A stretch of 64,000 bases of DNA from Flavobacteriaceae bacterium. GTDB lineage: Bacteria > Bacteroidota > Bacteroidia > Flavobacteriales > Flavobacteriaceae. The position numbers and the translations under genes were made by a program. The DNA lies in assembly GCA_018669795.1 (NCBI GenBank), contig JABHSQ010000026.1, positions 62,001 through 126,000 on the forward strand, in the 5' to 3' direction. Below, piece after piece: positions 34,579 through 43,995 of the stretch. Position 1 is the first letter of the stretch. Every line of letters begins with the position of its first letter. Under the pieces are notes generated by a model that saw only the letters and a program-made list of their open reading frames with translations, was not told the DNA's origin and ran no database searches.

Positions 34579-35450
34579 CAACGTTTATTTCTTTCAATAT
34601 AACTTATTATTTTTTTTGAAATATTAATTCCAGTGGTTTTTTCAATACCTTCTAGGCCTGGAGATGAATTAATTTCAAGCACCAAAGGTCCTTTTTTAGA
34701 TTGTAAAATATCAACTCCACAAACACCTAATTGTACTGCTTTTGCTGCTTTTAGTGCAACACTTTCTTCCTTATAAGTTAATTTTACATTTAAAGAGGAA
34801 CCTCCTCTATGTAAATTAGATCTAAAATCTCCGTTCTTACTTTGTCTTTTCATAGCAGCAACTACTTCTCCATCTACCACAAATATTCTTAGATCGGAAC
34901 CATTGGATTCTTCAATATATTCTTGAAGTAAGAATTTAACACCAGCTGTTTTTAATGTTTCAATAGTAGATAAGGCATTAAGATAAGTTTCAGCTAATAT
35001 TACTCCGTTACCATGAGTCCCTTCTAAAATTTTTATAATAATCGGTTGGTTTTTAAAATTAGAAAGTAAGTATTCTAAGTTTGAAGATGCTCCAAGTATT
35101 GTTTTTGGGATTGGAACATTGGCTTTAGAAAGTAATTGAGAACAGGTCCATTTATCTCTGGTTTGCAAAATTGCTCCAGCAGAAACAATTGAAAATACTC
35201 TCATGGCATTAAAATGTCTAACTAAAGTAGCTCCATAATAAGTGTTGGATGCTCCAATTCTAGGGATAATAGCATCTAAATCGTCTACAATTTCATTATG
35301 AAACTTTACTATTGACCTCCCGTTTTCGATCGATAAAGAGCAATGAGATGGATCTAAAACTTCCATGACATGCTTATTTTCAGTGCCTGCTTTTAGTAAA
35401 ACTTGAGTTGAGTAAAGAGCTTCCCCTTTAGATAAAATAGCAATGTTCAT
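34578..35450 (-). CDS. rimK: RimK family alpha-L-glutamate ligase (ATP-grasp)
   Basis: 290 residues. The ATP-grasp core shows DKWTCSQLLSKANVPIPKT, ILEGTHGNGVILAE and, at the metal site, CGVDILQSKKGPLVLEINSSPG. RimK ligases add glutamates to the C-terminus of ribosomal protein S6 or to other acceptors (F420, lysine-biosynthesis carrier proteins). The next gene is overlapped by one base and encodes a zinc hydrolase of the aspartoacylase type. The substrate is not certain. Confidence 0.87.
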   Translation of the reverse strand: MNIAILSKGEALYSTQVLLKAGTENKHVMEVLDPSHCSLSIENGRSIVKFHNEIVDDLDAIIPRIGASNTYYGATLVRHFNAMRVFSIVSAGAILQTRDKWTCSQLLSKANVPIPKTILGASSNLEYLLSNFKNQPIIIKILEGTHGNGVILAETYLNALSTIETLKTAGVKFLLQEYIEESNGSDLRIFVVDGEVVAAMKRQSKNGDFRSNLHRGGSSLNVKLTYKEESVALKAAKAVQLGVCGVDILQSKKGPLVLEINSSPGLEGIEKTTGINISKKIISYIERNKR

Positions 35451-35525
35451 TATATTAATATTTCATTGTTGCTAATTTAGTTATTTATCTATTAGGTTTG
35501 ATTTCTCATTTAATAAAACATCAAT

Positions 35526-35533
35526 TATCTTTG
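35526..35533 (+). promoter_or_regulatory. -7 promoter box directly before uvrC
   Basis: TATCTTTG fits TAnnTTTG; the nearest upstream TTG (35498-35500) is 25 bases away, so the -33 box is weak. The ATG lies 5 bases after the box, at the expected transcript start. Confidence 0.4.
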
Positions 35534-35537
35534 ACCT

Positions 35538-37325
35538 ATGACAATACCATCGGTAGCATTACAAACAACAACTTTACCCAATAAACCGGGCGTGTATCAG
35601 TATTATGATAAAGATGATAAATTATTATATATAGGAAAGGCAAAGAATCTTAAAAAAAGGGTGTCTTCTTATTTCACTAAACAGCATGATTCAGGTAAAA
35701 CAAGAGTATTAGTAAAAAAAATTGTCACTATAAAGCATATCGTTGTTGATACGGAAACTGATGCTTTATTATTAGAAAATAATCTTATAAAAAAATACCA
35801 GCCACGGTATAATATCTTATTGAAAGACGATAAAACCTATCCGTGGATTTGTATTAAAAAGGAACGATATCCTAGAGTTTTTTCTACTCGAAGAATGATT
35901 AAAGACGGGTCTGAATACTTTGGGCCTTATACAAGTAAGAAAACAGTTCATACCTTGTTGGACTTAATTAATGGTCTGTACCCATTGCGAAATTGCAATT
36001 ATGATTTGTCGGATAAAAATATTGAATCGGGTAAATATAAAGTGTGTTTAGAATATCACTTAGCCAATTGTTTAGGTGCTTGTGAAGGGAAACAAACAGA
36101 AGAAAGTTACCTTGAAAGTGTTGCAGCAATACGAAATATTCTAAAAGGAAACTTTAAAGAATCTCTTTTAGCATTTAAAAATCAAATGAAGAGTTTTGCT
36201 AAAAATTTGCAATTTGAAGACGCTCAAAAAGTAAAAGAAAAAATGGAGGTATTAATGAATTATCAATCCAAATCAACCATTGTAAATTCAAAAATTAATA
36301 ATGTTGATGTGTTTTCTATTATTACAGATGAAGAATATGGGTATGTAAATTACCTTCAAATTTCTTATGGTTCCATAATTCGTTCTCATACTTTAGAAAT
36401 AAAGAAAAAATTAGCGGAAACAGATATAGAGATTTTACAATTAGCAGTTATAGAGTTAAGAAATCGTTTTCAATCTCATTGTAAAGAAATTTATGTGCCA
36501 TTTAAAATAAATGCTGGAGAGGACATTAAAATATACATCCCAAAATTAGGTGATAAAAAACACATTCTAGATTTATCTATTCGAAATGCTAAGTATTATA
36601 GAATGGAACGTTTTAAACAAGTAAGAATAACTGATCCAAATCGTCATGAAAATAGAATTATGACGCAAATGAAAAAGGATTTACGATTATCCCAAGAACC
36701 TCGACACATCGAATGTTTCGATAATAGTAATATACAAGGAACGAATCCTGTAGCGGCTTGTGTGGTTTTTAAAAACGGAAAACCAAGTAAAAAAGACTAT
36801 CGAAAATATAATATAAAAACGGTGGTCGGTCCAGACGATTTTGCTTCTATGGAAGAAGTTGTTTATCGCAGGTATAAAAGATTATTAGATGAAAAGCAAC
36901 CACTTCCACAGTTAATCATCATAGATGGAGGAAAGGGTCAATTGTCATCTTCATTAAAAAGTTTAGATAAGCTTAATTTAAGAGGGCAAATAACAATTAT
37001 AGGTATTGCAAAACGATTGGAAGAATTATTTTACCCAGATGATCCAATCCCATTATATTTAGATAAAAAAACAGAAACTTTAAAAATAATACAACAATTA
37101 AGAAATGAAGCGCATCGATTTGGCATTACATTTCACAGAAATAAAAGAAGTAAAGAAGCGTTAAATACAAGTATGGATGCTATTGATGGTATTGGTGAAA
37201 AAACAGTGATTGAATTATTGAAAAACTTTAAAAGTTTAGAACGTATTAAATTAGCTACTTTTGAAGAATTAACTGAGATTATTGGACCAAGTAAATCAAA
37301 AAAAATAAAAGAATTTTTCAAATAA
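35538..37325 (+). CDS. uvrC: excinuclease ABC subunit C
   Basis: 595 residues. The N-terminal GIY-YIG nuclease (GVYQYYDKDDKLLYIGKAKNL, split as GVYQYY and LLYIGKAKN) makes the 3' incision; a UVR domain lies near residues 205-240; the C-terminal RNase H-like nuclease (HIECFDNSNIQGTNPVAACV region) makes the 5' incision, and the chain ends with helix-hairpin-helix units (AIDGIGEKTVIELLKNF). It works with UvrA/UvrB in nucleotide excision repair. The start matches the family N-terminus. Confidence 0.97.
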   Translation: MTIPSVALQTTTLPNKPGVYQYYDKDDKLLYIGKAKNLKKRVSSYFTKQHDSGKTRVLVKKIVTIKHIVVDTETDALLLENNLIKKYQPRYNILLKDDKTYPWICIKKERYPRVFSTRRMIKDGSEYFGPYTSKKTVHTLLDLINGLYPLRNCNYDLSDKNIESGKYKVCLEYHLANCLGACEGKQTEESYLESVAAIRNILKGNFKESLLAFKNQMKSFAKNLQFEDAQKVKEKMEVLMNYQSKSTIVNSKINNVDVFSIITDEEYGYVNYLQISYGSIIRSHTLEIKKKLAETDIEILQLAVIELRNRFQSHCKEIYVPFKINAGEDIKIYIPKLGDKKHILDLSIRNAKYYRMERFKQVRITDPNRHENRIMTQMKKDLRLSQEPRHIECFDNSNIQGTNPVAACVVFKNGKPSKKDYRKYNIKTVVGPDDFASMEEVVYRRYKRLLDEKQPLPQLIIIDGGKGQLSSSLKSLDKLNLRGQITIIGIAKRLEELFYPDDPIPLYLDKKTETLKIIQQLRNEAHRFGITFHRNKRSKEALNTSMDAIDGIGEKTVIELLKNFKSLERIKLATFEELTEIIGPSKSKKIKEFFK

Positions 37326-37387
37326 GGAATAAATAAAAGAATACTTAAGGACTTATCTTTAATATCTAATTAGACCATAAAACGAAA

Positions 37388-39625
37388 GTGAAAAAATTAT
37401 TATTAATAACAATTTTATTTATATCTGGTGTTCTTTTCTCGCAAGAAAATCAACAAAAAAAGGATGTAAAAGTAGGCTTGGTATTAAGTGGTGGTGGTGC
37501 CAAAGGAATGGCACATATTGGGGCTTTAAAAGTAATTGAAGAATTAGGAGTTCGAATTGATTACATTGGAGGAACTAGCACAGGAGCAATTGTTGGAGGC
37601 TTGTATGCTGTGGGTTACTCAGCAGTTCAAATAGACTCCATATTTAAGGAGATAAATTTCTCAGAATTAATTCAAGATGATTTACCAAGAAGTGCGAAAA
37701 CTTTTTTCGAAAAATACGAATCAGAACGCTATGCGCTAACCTTGCCTTTTCAAGATTTTAAAATTTCATTGCCTTCCTCGATTTCAAAAGGTCAAAACAT
37801 GTATGATTTGTTTTCAAAACTAACCTTACATGTAAGTGATATAGAAGATTTTAATGAGCTTCCTATTCCATTTTTTTGTATTGCAACTAATATTGAATCC
37901 GGAAAAGAAACGATTTTAAACAAGGGCTATTTGCCTAGAGCGGTAGCTGCTAGTAGTGCATTACCAACATTATTTAATCCAGTAAAATTAGGTGATTCCA
38001 TATTTATAGATGGCGGGATTACAAATAATTACCCAATAGATAGAGTTCGAGCTATGGGAGCAGATATCATTATTGGTATAGATGTTCAAGACTCTTTAAA
38101 AACTAGAGAAAATTTAAAATCCGTTATTGAAATTTTAGGGCAAATAAACAATTATGAGACTATTGAGCTGATGAAAGAAAAGCGTAATAAAACAGATATT
38201 TATATCCATCCAAATATCAATGATTATACGGTAGTTTCGTTTGATGAAAAAAATGAGATAATTCAAGTAGGTTCAAAAGAAGCGTTGCTATTTAAAAATG
38301 AATTAATAGCATTAGCAGCTCAACAAAAAAGATACCTAAAAGAAGAAGTCGTTTTTTATCCCAATGATTCTTTGTTTATCACAGAAGTCGAAATTCAAGG
38401 AAACAATCATTACACACGTTCCTATATTTTAGGTAAATTAAAATTGATAATACCTTCAAAAACTACGTATAAAAACTTTAGTGAAGGAATTAATAATTTA
38501 TCGGCAACCGAAAATTTTCGAAAAATTAATTATCGTTTTATTAAAGACGAAAAAGGAAAGCTAATTATAAAACTTGACTTAACCGAAAGTGAAAATAAAA
38601 CTTCACTTAGATTGGCTTTGCATTATGATGATTTATATAAAACAGCAGCTCTTATAAACTTCACTCGCAAAAGGCTTTTTACAAATAATGATATCACTTC
38701 TTTTGATTTCATTGTAGGGGATAATTTAAGGTATAATTTCGATTACTTTATTGATAAAGGATACTATTGGAGTATTGGTTTTAATTCAAACTATAATGAC
38801 TTTAATGAAAATGTATCTATTCATTTTATCAACTCGAATGAAGCGGTTCCTAACGATAATACAATTAATAGTTTAAATTTTGAATATGGAGAACTAACCA
38901 ATCAATTATTCTTACAAACCTTCTTTAAAAAAACCTATTTATTGGGAGTTGGTTTGGAACAAAAATGGAAAGAGTATTTATCTAAAACTATTGGAATTGA
39001 CGAAAACGATGAGCCTAGAACAGTATTTGAGAATACAAACTACTTAAGCACATTTGGTTATTTGACTTTTGATTCATTTGACAATAAATTTTTTCCAAGA
39101 AAAGGGTTCTATTTAAGAGGAGATTTTAATTTTTATTTTTATGCAAATGGGACCAATAAAAATTTTAATGAATTTTCAATAATAAAAGCAAAAATAGGAT
39201 ATGCAGAAACTATATTTAAAAATTTTTCTGCCCTATTAGAAGCAGCAGGAGGTGTTAAAATAGGAGGTGATGAAACAAAATCATTTGATTTTTTTGTTGG
39301 AGGTTATGGTTATAAAGAGAGCAGTAATTTAGTTCCTTTATATGGCTATAAAGATTTAAATTTAAGAGGAAATACCTATTTAAAAGCTACAATTACCATA
39401 GATTATAACTTCTATAAAAAAGCACATATTAATATTGCAGCAAATATTGCAAATGTTGGAGATGATTTATTCGACACAAAGCAGTGGATAGATGGCATAG
39501 AACATTCAGGTTATGCGATTGGGCTGGGCTTGGATACCTTTTTAGGACCTATTGAAGCAAAGTATTCATATGCTCCAGAAATAGATGAAAGCGCTTGGTA
39601 TGTGAGTATAGGTTACCGTTTTTAA
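37388..39625 (+). CDS. patatin-like phospholipase with POTRA and surface-antigen barrel
   Basis: 745 residues, start GTG. Signal peptide 1-19; patatin domain about 28-300 with oxyanion loop GGGAKG (35-40), nucleophile Ser64 in GTSTG and Asp208 in DGGITNN. A POTRA-like unit (TEVEIQGNNHYTRSYILGKL) follows near residue 335, then a BamA/TamA-type 16-strand barrel ending YVSIGYRF. The layout is that of PlpD-like (type Vd) autotransporters, though Bacteroidota members may keep the lipase attached. Monocistronic, 60 bases behind uvrC. Confidence 0.9.
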   Translation: MKKLLLITILFISGVLFSQENQQKKDVKVGLVLSGGGAKGMAHIGALKVIEELGVRIDYIGGTSTGAIVGGLYAVGYSAVQIDSIFKEINFSELIQDDLPRSAKTFFEKYESERYALTLPFQDFKISLPSSISKGQNMYDLFSKLTLHVSDIEDFNELPIPFFCIATNIESGKETILNKGYLPRAVAASSALPTLFNPVKLGDSIFIDGGITNNYPIDRVRAMGADIIIGIDVQDSLKTRENLKSVIEILGQINNYETIELMKEKRNKTDIYIHPNINDYTVVSFDEKNEIIQVGSKEALLFKNELIALAAQQKRYLKEEVVFYPNDSLFITEVEIQGNNHYTRSYILGKLKLIIPSKTTYKNFSEGINNLSATENFRKINYRFIKDEKGKLIIKLDLTESENKTSLRLALHYDDLYKTAALINFTRKRLFTNNDITSFDFIVGDNLRYNFDYFIDKGYYWSIGFNSNYNDFNENVSIHFINSNEAVPNDNTINSLNFEYGELTNQLFLQTFFKKTYLLGVGLEQKWKEYLSKTIGIDENDEPRTVFENTNYLSTFGYLTFDSFDNKFFPRKGFYLRGDFNFYFYANGTNKNFNEFSIIKAKIGYAETIFKNFSALLEAAGGVKIGGDETKSFDFFVGGYGYKESSNLVPLYGYKDLNLRGNTYLKATITIDYNFYKKAHINIAANIANVGDDLFDTKQWIDGIEHSGYAIGLGLDTFLGPIEAKYSYAPEIDESAWYVSIGYRF

Positions 39626-39817
39626 ATACTAAATATTCACAATGCTGTTTTTAGTATTTTCTTAATCAAATTACAATTATATTTTTACGATATTTGTAAA
39701 ATGACTGCTAAATGTTGGAAATATACACTTCTAGATATCAAGTTTCTAAATAAAAGAAATCCAGAATAGGCAAGCTATAATTTTCAATTAATTATTTAAA
39801 TCATTTAATAAAAAATT

Positions 39818-40975
39818 ATGCCACGTTATCATACACTCGGTAAAATACCACATAAAAGACATACTACTTTTAAAAAGCCAGATGGATCTTTATATCAAGA
39901 AGAACTTTTTGGAACTGCAGGATTTGCAGGTATGTCTTCTTTAATATATCATTTACATCCTCCTACAGTTGTATCTGAGATAAAAAGAGGAGCAGATGTC
40001 TCTCCAAAAATAGCCATAGATAAAAATATGAAAGCGCTAAGTTTTAAAGGATTTTCTTTAAAACCAGAACAAGATTATTTAAAAAGTAGAAAAACATTAT
40101 TTGTTAATAATGAATTGCATATTGGTTTAGCAGCGCCTAAAGAGTTTTCGAAAGATTATTTTTATAGGAATTCTGATGCTGATGAAATGATTTTTATTCA
40201 TGTAGGCTCAGGAACCCTAAAAACGATGTATGGGAATATAGATTTTAAATATGGAGATTATTTAATCATTCCTAGAGGAACAACATACCAGTTTACTTTT
40301 GATACAGAAGAAAACAGACTTTTATACATTGAGTCTTTTAGTCCAATAGTAACACCAAAACGGTATAGAAATAATTTTGGTCAATTATTGGAAGGTGCTC
40401 CATTTTGTGAACGTGATTTTAGATTGCCAAAAGATTTAAAAACCAATGACAAACAAGGTGAGTTTAAAATTATATCAAAAAAACAAGGTGTAATTTGGGA
40501 ATACACACATTCAAATCATCCTTTTGATGTAGTTGGTTGGGATGGGTTTCATTACCCCTATGCTTTTTCAATTCACGACTTCGAGCCTATAACTGGTCGA
40601 ATTCATATGCCGCCTCCAGTCCACCAAACATGGGAGGCAGCAGGATTTGTAGTCTGTAGTTTTGTACCAAGAATGTACGATTACCATCCTGAGGCAATTC
40701 CTTCTCCTTATCATCATTCTAATATTGATTCAGAGGAGTTATTGTATTATGTAGATGGAGATTTTATGAGTAGAAATAATATAGAAAAAGGACAAATAAC
40801 CCTACATCCAGGTGGAATCCCGCATGGACCACATCCAGGAGCATATGAAAAAAGTATAGGTAAAAAAGAAACAGGAGAATTAGCGGTTATGATTGATCCT
40901 TTTAAACCTCTTATGATTACTGAAGAAGCATTAAAATTAGAAGTAGACGATTATTATAAATCTTGGATTAAGTAA
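39818..40975 (+). CDS. hmgA: homogentisate 1,2-dioxygenase
   Basis: 385 residues, the shorter bacterial form. The double-cupin fold carries the iron site in the C-terminal half: YDYHPEAIPSPYHHSNIDSEE read as YHPEAI and PYHHSN, then HPGGIPHGPHPGAYE. It opens the ring of homogentisate to maleylacetoacetate in tyrosine breakdown. The hpd gene follows by 26 bases and makes its substrate. The later enzymes (maleylacetoacetate isomerase, fumarylacetoacetase) are not in the window. Confidence 0.95.
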   Translation: MPRYHTLGKIPHKRHTTFKKPDGSLYQEELFGTAGFAGMSSLIYHLHPPTVVSEIKRGADVSPKIAIDKNMKALSFKGFSLKPEQDYLKSRKTLFVNNELHIGLAAPKEFSKDYFYRNSDADEMIFIHVGSGTLKTMYGNIDFKYGDYLIIPRGTTYQFTFDTEENRLLYIESFSPIVTPKRYRNNFGQLLEGAPFCERDFRLPKDLKTNDKQGEFKIISKKQGVIWEYTHSNHPFDVVGWDGFHYPYAFSIHDFEPITGRIHMPPPVHQTWEAAGFVVCSFVPRMYDYHPEAIPSPYHHSNIDSEELLYYVDGDFMSRNNIEKGQITLHPGGIPHGPHPGAYEKSIGKKETGELAVMIDPFKPLMITEEALKLEVDDYYKSWIK

Positions 40976-41001
40976 GATATATTTAAGAAAAAAAACAATA
41001 T

Positions 41002-42165
41002 ATGAGTGATAAAAAAATTAAATCGGTTGATTACGGTTTAGAAAAAATATTTGAAGGAGCGCAAGATTTCTTACCTTTATTAGGAACAGATTACGTTGAA
41101 TTTTATGTTGGTAACGCTAAACAATCTGCGCATTTTTATAAAACAGCTTTTGGATTTCAATCCTATGCATACAAAGGGCTTGAAACGGGTTCAAGAGATA
41201 GTGTGAGTTATGCTTTAAAGCAAGATAAAATTGTTTTAGTATTAACTACGCCTCTTAATAGTAAATCCCCTATTAACGATCATTTAGTTAAACATGGAGA
41301 TGGAGTTAAAGTGATTGCCTTATGGGTAGATGATGCCCGAAAAGCTTACAAAGAAACTACAAGTAGAGGTGCTAAATCTTATATGGAACCCTTTGTGGAA
41401 AAAGATGAGTATGGGGAAGTTGTAAGAGCTGGTATTTATACCTATGGTGAAACGGTTCATATGTTTGTTGAGCGTAAAAATTATAAAGGTAATTTTTTAC
41501 CAGGTTTTGTTGCTTTGAAGTCAGATTACAATCCGGAATCGGTAGGTTTAAAATACATCGATCATATGGTAGGAAATGTTGGTTGGGGACAAATGAATAA
41601 ATGGGTTAAATGGTATGAAGATGTAATGGGATTTGTTAACTTTTTGTCTTTTGATGACAAACAAATACATACAGAATACTCCGCTTTAATGAGTAAGGTA
41701 ATGAGTAACGGTAATGGACGAATAAAATTCCCAATTAATGAGCCAGCAAAAGCTGCAAAAAAGTCTCAAATTGAAGAATATTTAGATTTTTATGAAGATT
41801 CTGGAGTACAACATTTAGCATTAACAACCGATGATATTGTAAAAACGGTAGCTCAGTTAAAATCTAGAGGTATTGAGTTTTTACCACCACCACCTCAAGC
41901 TTATTATGATGAAATTCCTGGTAGATTAGGAGTGCATATGGATATAATGAAAGAAGATATTAAAGAACTTCAAAGGCTTTCTATATTAGTAGATGCTGAT
42001 GAAGATGGATATTTATTACAAATATTCACAAAACCATTAGAGGATAGGCCAACTTTGTTTTTTGAGATCATTCAAAGAATGGGAGCTCAAGGATTTGGAG
42101 CTGGTAATTTTAAAGCATTATTTGAATCTATCGAAAGAGAACAAGCAAATAGAGGAACCCTTTAA
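41002..42165 (+). CDS. hpd: 4-hydroxyphenylpyruvate dioxygenase
   Basis: 387 residues. Two vicinal-oxygen-chelate halves; the Fe(II) ligands are in YIDHMV (His188), GVQHLAL (His271) and LFFEIIQR (Glu355). The C-terminal GFGAGNFKALFESIEREQ is the conserved helix closing the active site. It converts 4-hydroxyphenylpyruvate to homogentisate. It is co-transcribed with hmgA and ends at a strong terminator. Confidence 0.97.
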   Translation: MSDKKIKSVDYGLEKIFEGAQDFLPLLGTDYVEFYVGNAKQSAHFYKTAFGFQSYAYKGLETGSRDSVSYALKQDKIVLVLTTPLNSKSPINDHLVKHGDGVKVIALWVDDARKAYKETTSRGAKSYMEPFVEKDEYGEVVRAGIYTYGETVHMFVERKNYKGNFLPGFVALKSDYNPESVGLKYIDHMVGNVGWGQMNKWVKWYEDVMGFVNFLSFDDKQIHTEYSALMSKVMSNGNGRIKFPINEPAKAAKKSQIEEYLDFYEDSGVQHLALTTDDIVKTVAQLKSRGIEFLPPPPQAYYDEIPGRLGVHMDIMKEDIKELQRLSILVDADEDGYLLQIFTKPLEDRPTLFFEIIQRMGAQGFGAGNFKALFESIEREQANRGTL

Positions 42166-42179
42166 AGTATAACAAATTA

Positions 42180-42211
42180 AAAACGCTATCATCAATTAGA
42201 TAGCGTTTTTA
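42180..42211 (+). terminator. intrinsic terminator after hmgA-hpd
   Basis: An 11-bp stem AAAACGCTATC (42180-42190) with GATAGCGTTTT (42199-42209), 8-base loop, T run. Confidence 0.88.
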
Positions 42212-42259
42212 ATTTCAGAATAAAATCCTATTTTTTAGTTTTTATAACTAAATAAACAG

Positions 42260-43030
42260 ATGAAAAATTTAAGTATTCTTATTTTAGTATTGATGAGTAA
42301 TTACTCCTTTTCTCAAAAAACGGCTTATGATGATGGAGAGTGGCTTAAGTTTAGAGTTCATTATGGGTTAATAACTGCTGGAGAAGCTACCCTAAAAGTG
42401 AAAACTGAGTTTATAGATGCTGAAGAAACTTTTCATGTAATAGGTTATGGAGAGACCACAGGGTTTACTAGTTGGTTTTTTAATATACAAGATCATTATG
42501 AGACCTATATTATCAAAGGAAAAGATCTGCCAAAACGATTTATTAGAAAAATTGATGAAGGAGGACATACCAAAGATATTCAAATAGATTTTGATCATAC
42601 CACTCAAAATGCCACCATTACTAATTTTGAAAATGATACAAAAAAAATAGTTTCCTTTCCAAGAGAAGCTCAGGATATGGTTTCTTCTTTCTATTATTTA
42701 AGAAATAATCTAGACACAAAAGAACTAAAAGTAAAGAATGAAATAGAGATGGATATGTTTTTTGATAGGGAAAACTATAAATTCAAGCTTAAATTTTTAG
42801 GAAGAGAAATCTTAAGCACCAAATTTGGGGACGTATCTTGCTTAGTCTTTAGACCTTATGTGCAGTCAGGTAGGGTTTTTAAAGAAAAAGAAAGTCTTAC
42901 TATATGGGTAAGTGATGATGATAATAAAATCCCCTTATTAATAAAAGCAGATCTAGCAGTTGGATCCTTAAAAGCAACTCTTGTAGAGTTTAAAAAATTA
43001 AAGAATTCATTTAAAATAGTAGTCGATTAA
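42260..43030 (+). CDS. DUF3108 secreted protein
   Basis: 256 residues with a signal peptide (SILILVLMSNYSFSQ). The beta-rich body with GLITAGEATLKVKTE and FPREAQDMVSSFYYLRN is typical of DUF3108, found in the periplasm or on the outer membrane of many Bacteroidota. No reaction is known. The tryptophan dioxygenase gene starts 2 bases after its stop, so the pair is co-transcribed, but a shared pathway is not implied. Confidence 0.82.
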   Translation: MKNLSILILVLMSNYSFSQKTAYDDGEWLKFRVHYGLITAGEATLKVKTEFIDAEETFHVIGYGETTGFTSWFFNIQDHYETYIIKGKDLPKRFIRKIDEGGHTKDIQIDFDHTTQNATITNFENDTKKIVSFPREAQDMVSSFYYLRNNLDTKELKVKNEIEMDMFFDRENYKFKLKFLGREILSTKFGDVSCLVFRPYVQSGRVFKEKESLTIWVSDDDNKIPLLIKADLAVGSLKATLVEFKKLKNSFKIVVD

Positions 43031-43032
43031 TT

Positions 43033-43974
43033 ATGGCAAACCAATCAAAAAGAGAACAACTTATAAATCAGTTAGAAAATAAATTTAATGACATAGGTCA
43101 AGATTTAGACACCCATCTAGAAGGAATCTTGTATAGTGAACCAATGACCTATTGGGATTACATACAAACTGATGCATTATTAAATTTGCAAACAAAACGA
43201 ACTACATTGCCAGATGAGATGGTATTTATTATGTACCATCAAGTAAACGAATTATTATTTAAAATGATACTTTGGGAAATTGAGCAAGTAGCACATCATA
43301 AAGAATTAACGGCAACTTTTTTCACTTCAAGACTCATGCGTATCAGTCGTTATTTTGATATGTTAACTTCTTCATTTGCCATCATGCAAGATGGAATGGA
43401 AGTAGAACAGTATTTAAAATTTAGGAATACATTAACTCCTGCAAGTGGTTTTCAAAGTGCTCAATATCGAAAAATTGAATTTGCTTCCACAGACTTAATT
43501 AATCTTATTGACGCCCGTTTTAGAGAAACTATTGATAGAGATACACCCTACGAACATGCCCTAGATCATTTGTATTGGCAAGCAGCTGGTAAAGATTTTA
43601 AAACAGGTAAAAAATCGTATTTATTAGAAGCTTTTGAAGGAAAATATAAAAATGAATTTATTGCTTTTACACAAGAATATAATACCATAAATTTATATGC
43701 TAAATTTAAAGAACTTCCAATTGAAGTTCAAGAAGATGAAACGTTAATAAAAGCTATGCGTCATTACGATTACACCGTAAATATTACTTGGGTTATGGCA
43801 CATTATAAAGCTGCAAATCATTATATTTCTGGAGGAACCGCTAAGGGTGAAAAAATCGAGGCTACTGGAGGAAGTGATTGGAAAAAATACATGCATCCAA
43901 AATACCAAAGAAGGATATTTTTTCCAACTCTTTGGTCAGAACAAGAATTAAAAGATTGGGGAACCAACGTTTAA
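43033..43974 (+). CDS. kynA: tryptophan 2,3-dioxygenase
   Basis: 313 residues. MVFIMYHQVNELLFK (His69), RNTLTPASGFQSAQYR and the C-terminal GGTAKGEKIEATGGSDW segment match the family; His257 in WVMAHYK is the likely haem ligand. The enzyme opens the indole ring of tryptophan to N-formylkynurenine. It sits close to the tyrosine genes hmgA and hpd, forming an aromatic amino acid catabolic neighbourhood. No other kynurenine pathway gene is in the window. Confidence 0.93.
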   Translation: MANQSKREQLINQLENKFNDIGQDLDTHLEGILYSEPMTYWDYIQTDALLNLQTKRTTLPDEMVFIMYHQVNELLFKMILWEIEQVAHHKELTATFFTSRLMRISRYFDMLTSSFAIMQDGMEVEQYLKFRNTLTPASGFQSAQYRKIEFASTDLINLIDARFRETIDRDTPYEHALDHLYWQAAGKDFKTGKKSYLLEAFEGKYKNEFIAFTQEYNTINLYAKFKELPIEVQEDETLIKAMRHYDYTVNITWVMAHYKAANHYISGGTAKGEKIEATGGSDWKKYMHPKYQRRIFFPTLWSEQELKDWGTNV

Positions 43975-43995
43975 AGTTATAAAAGAACACCAACA

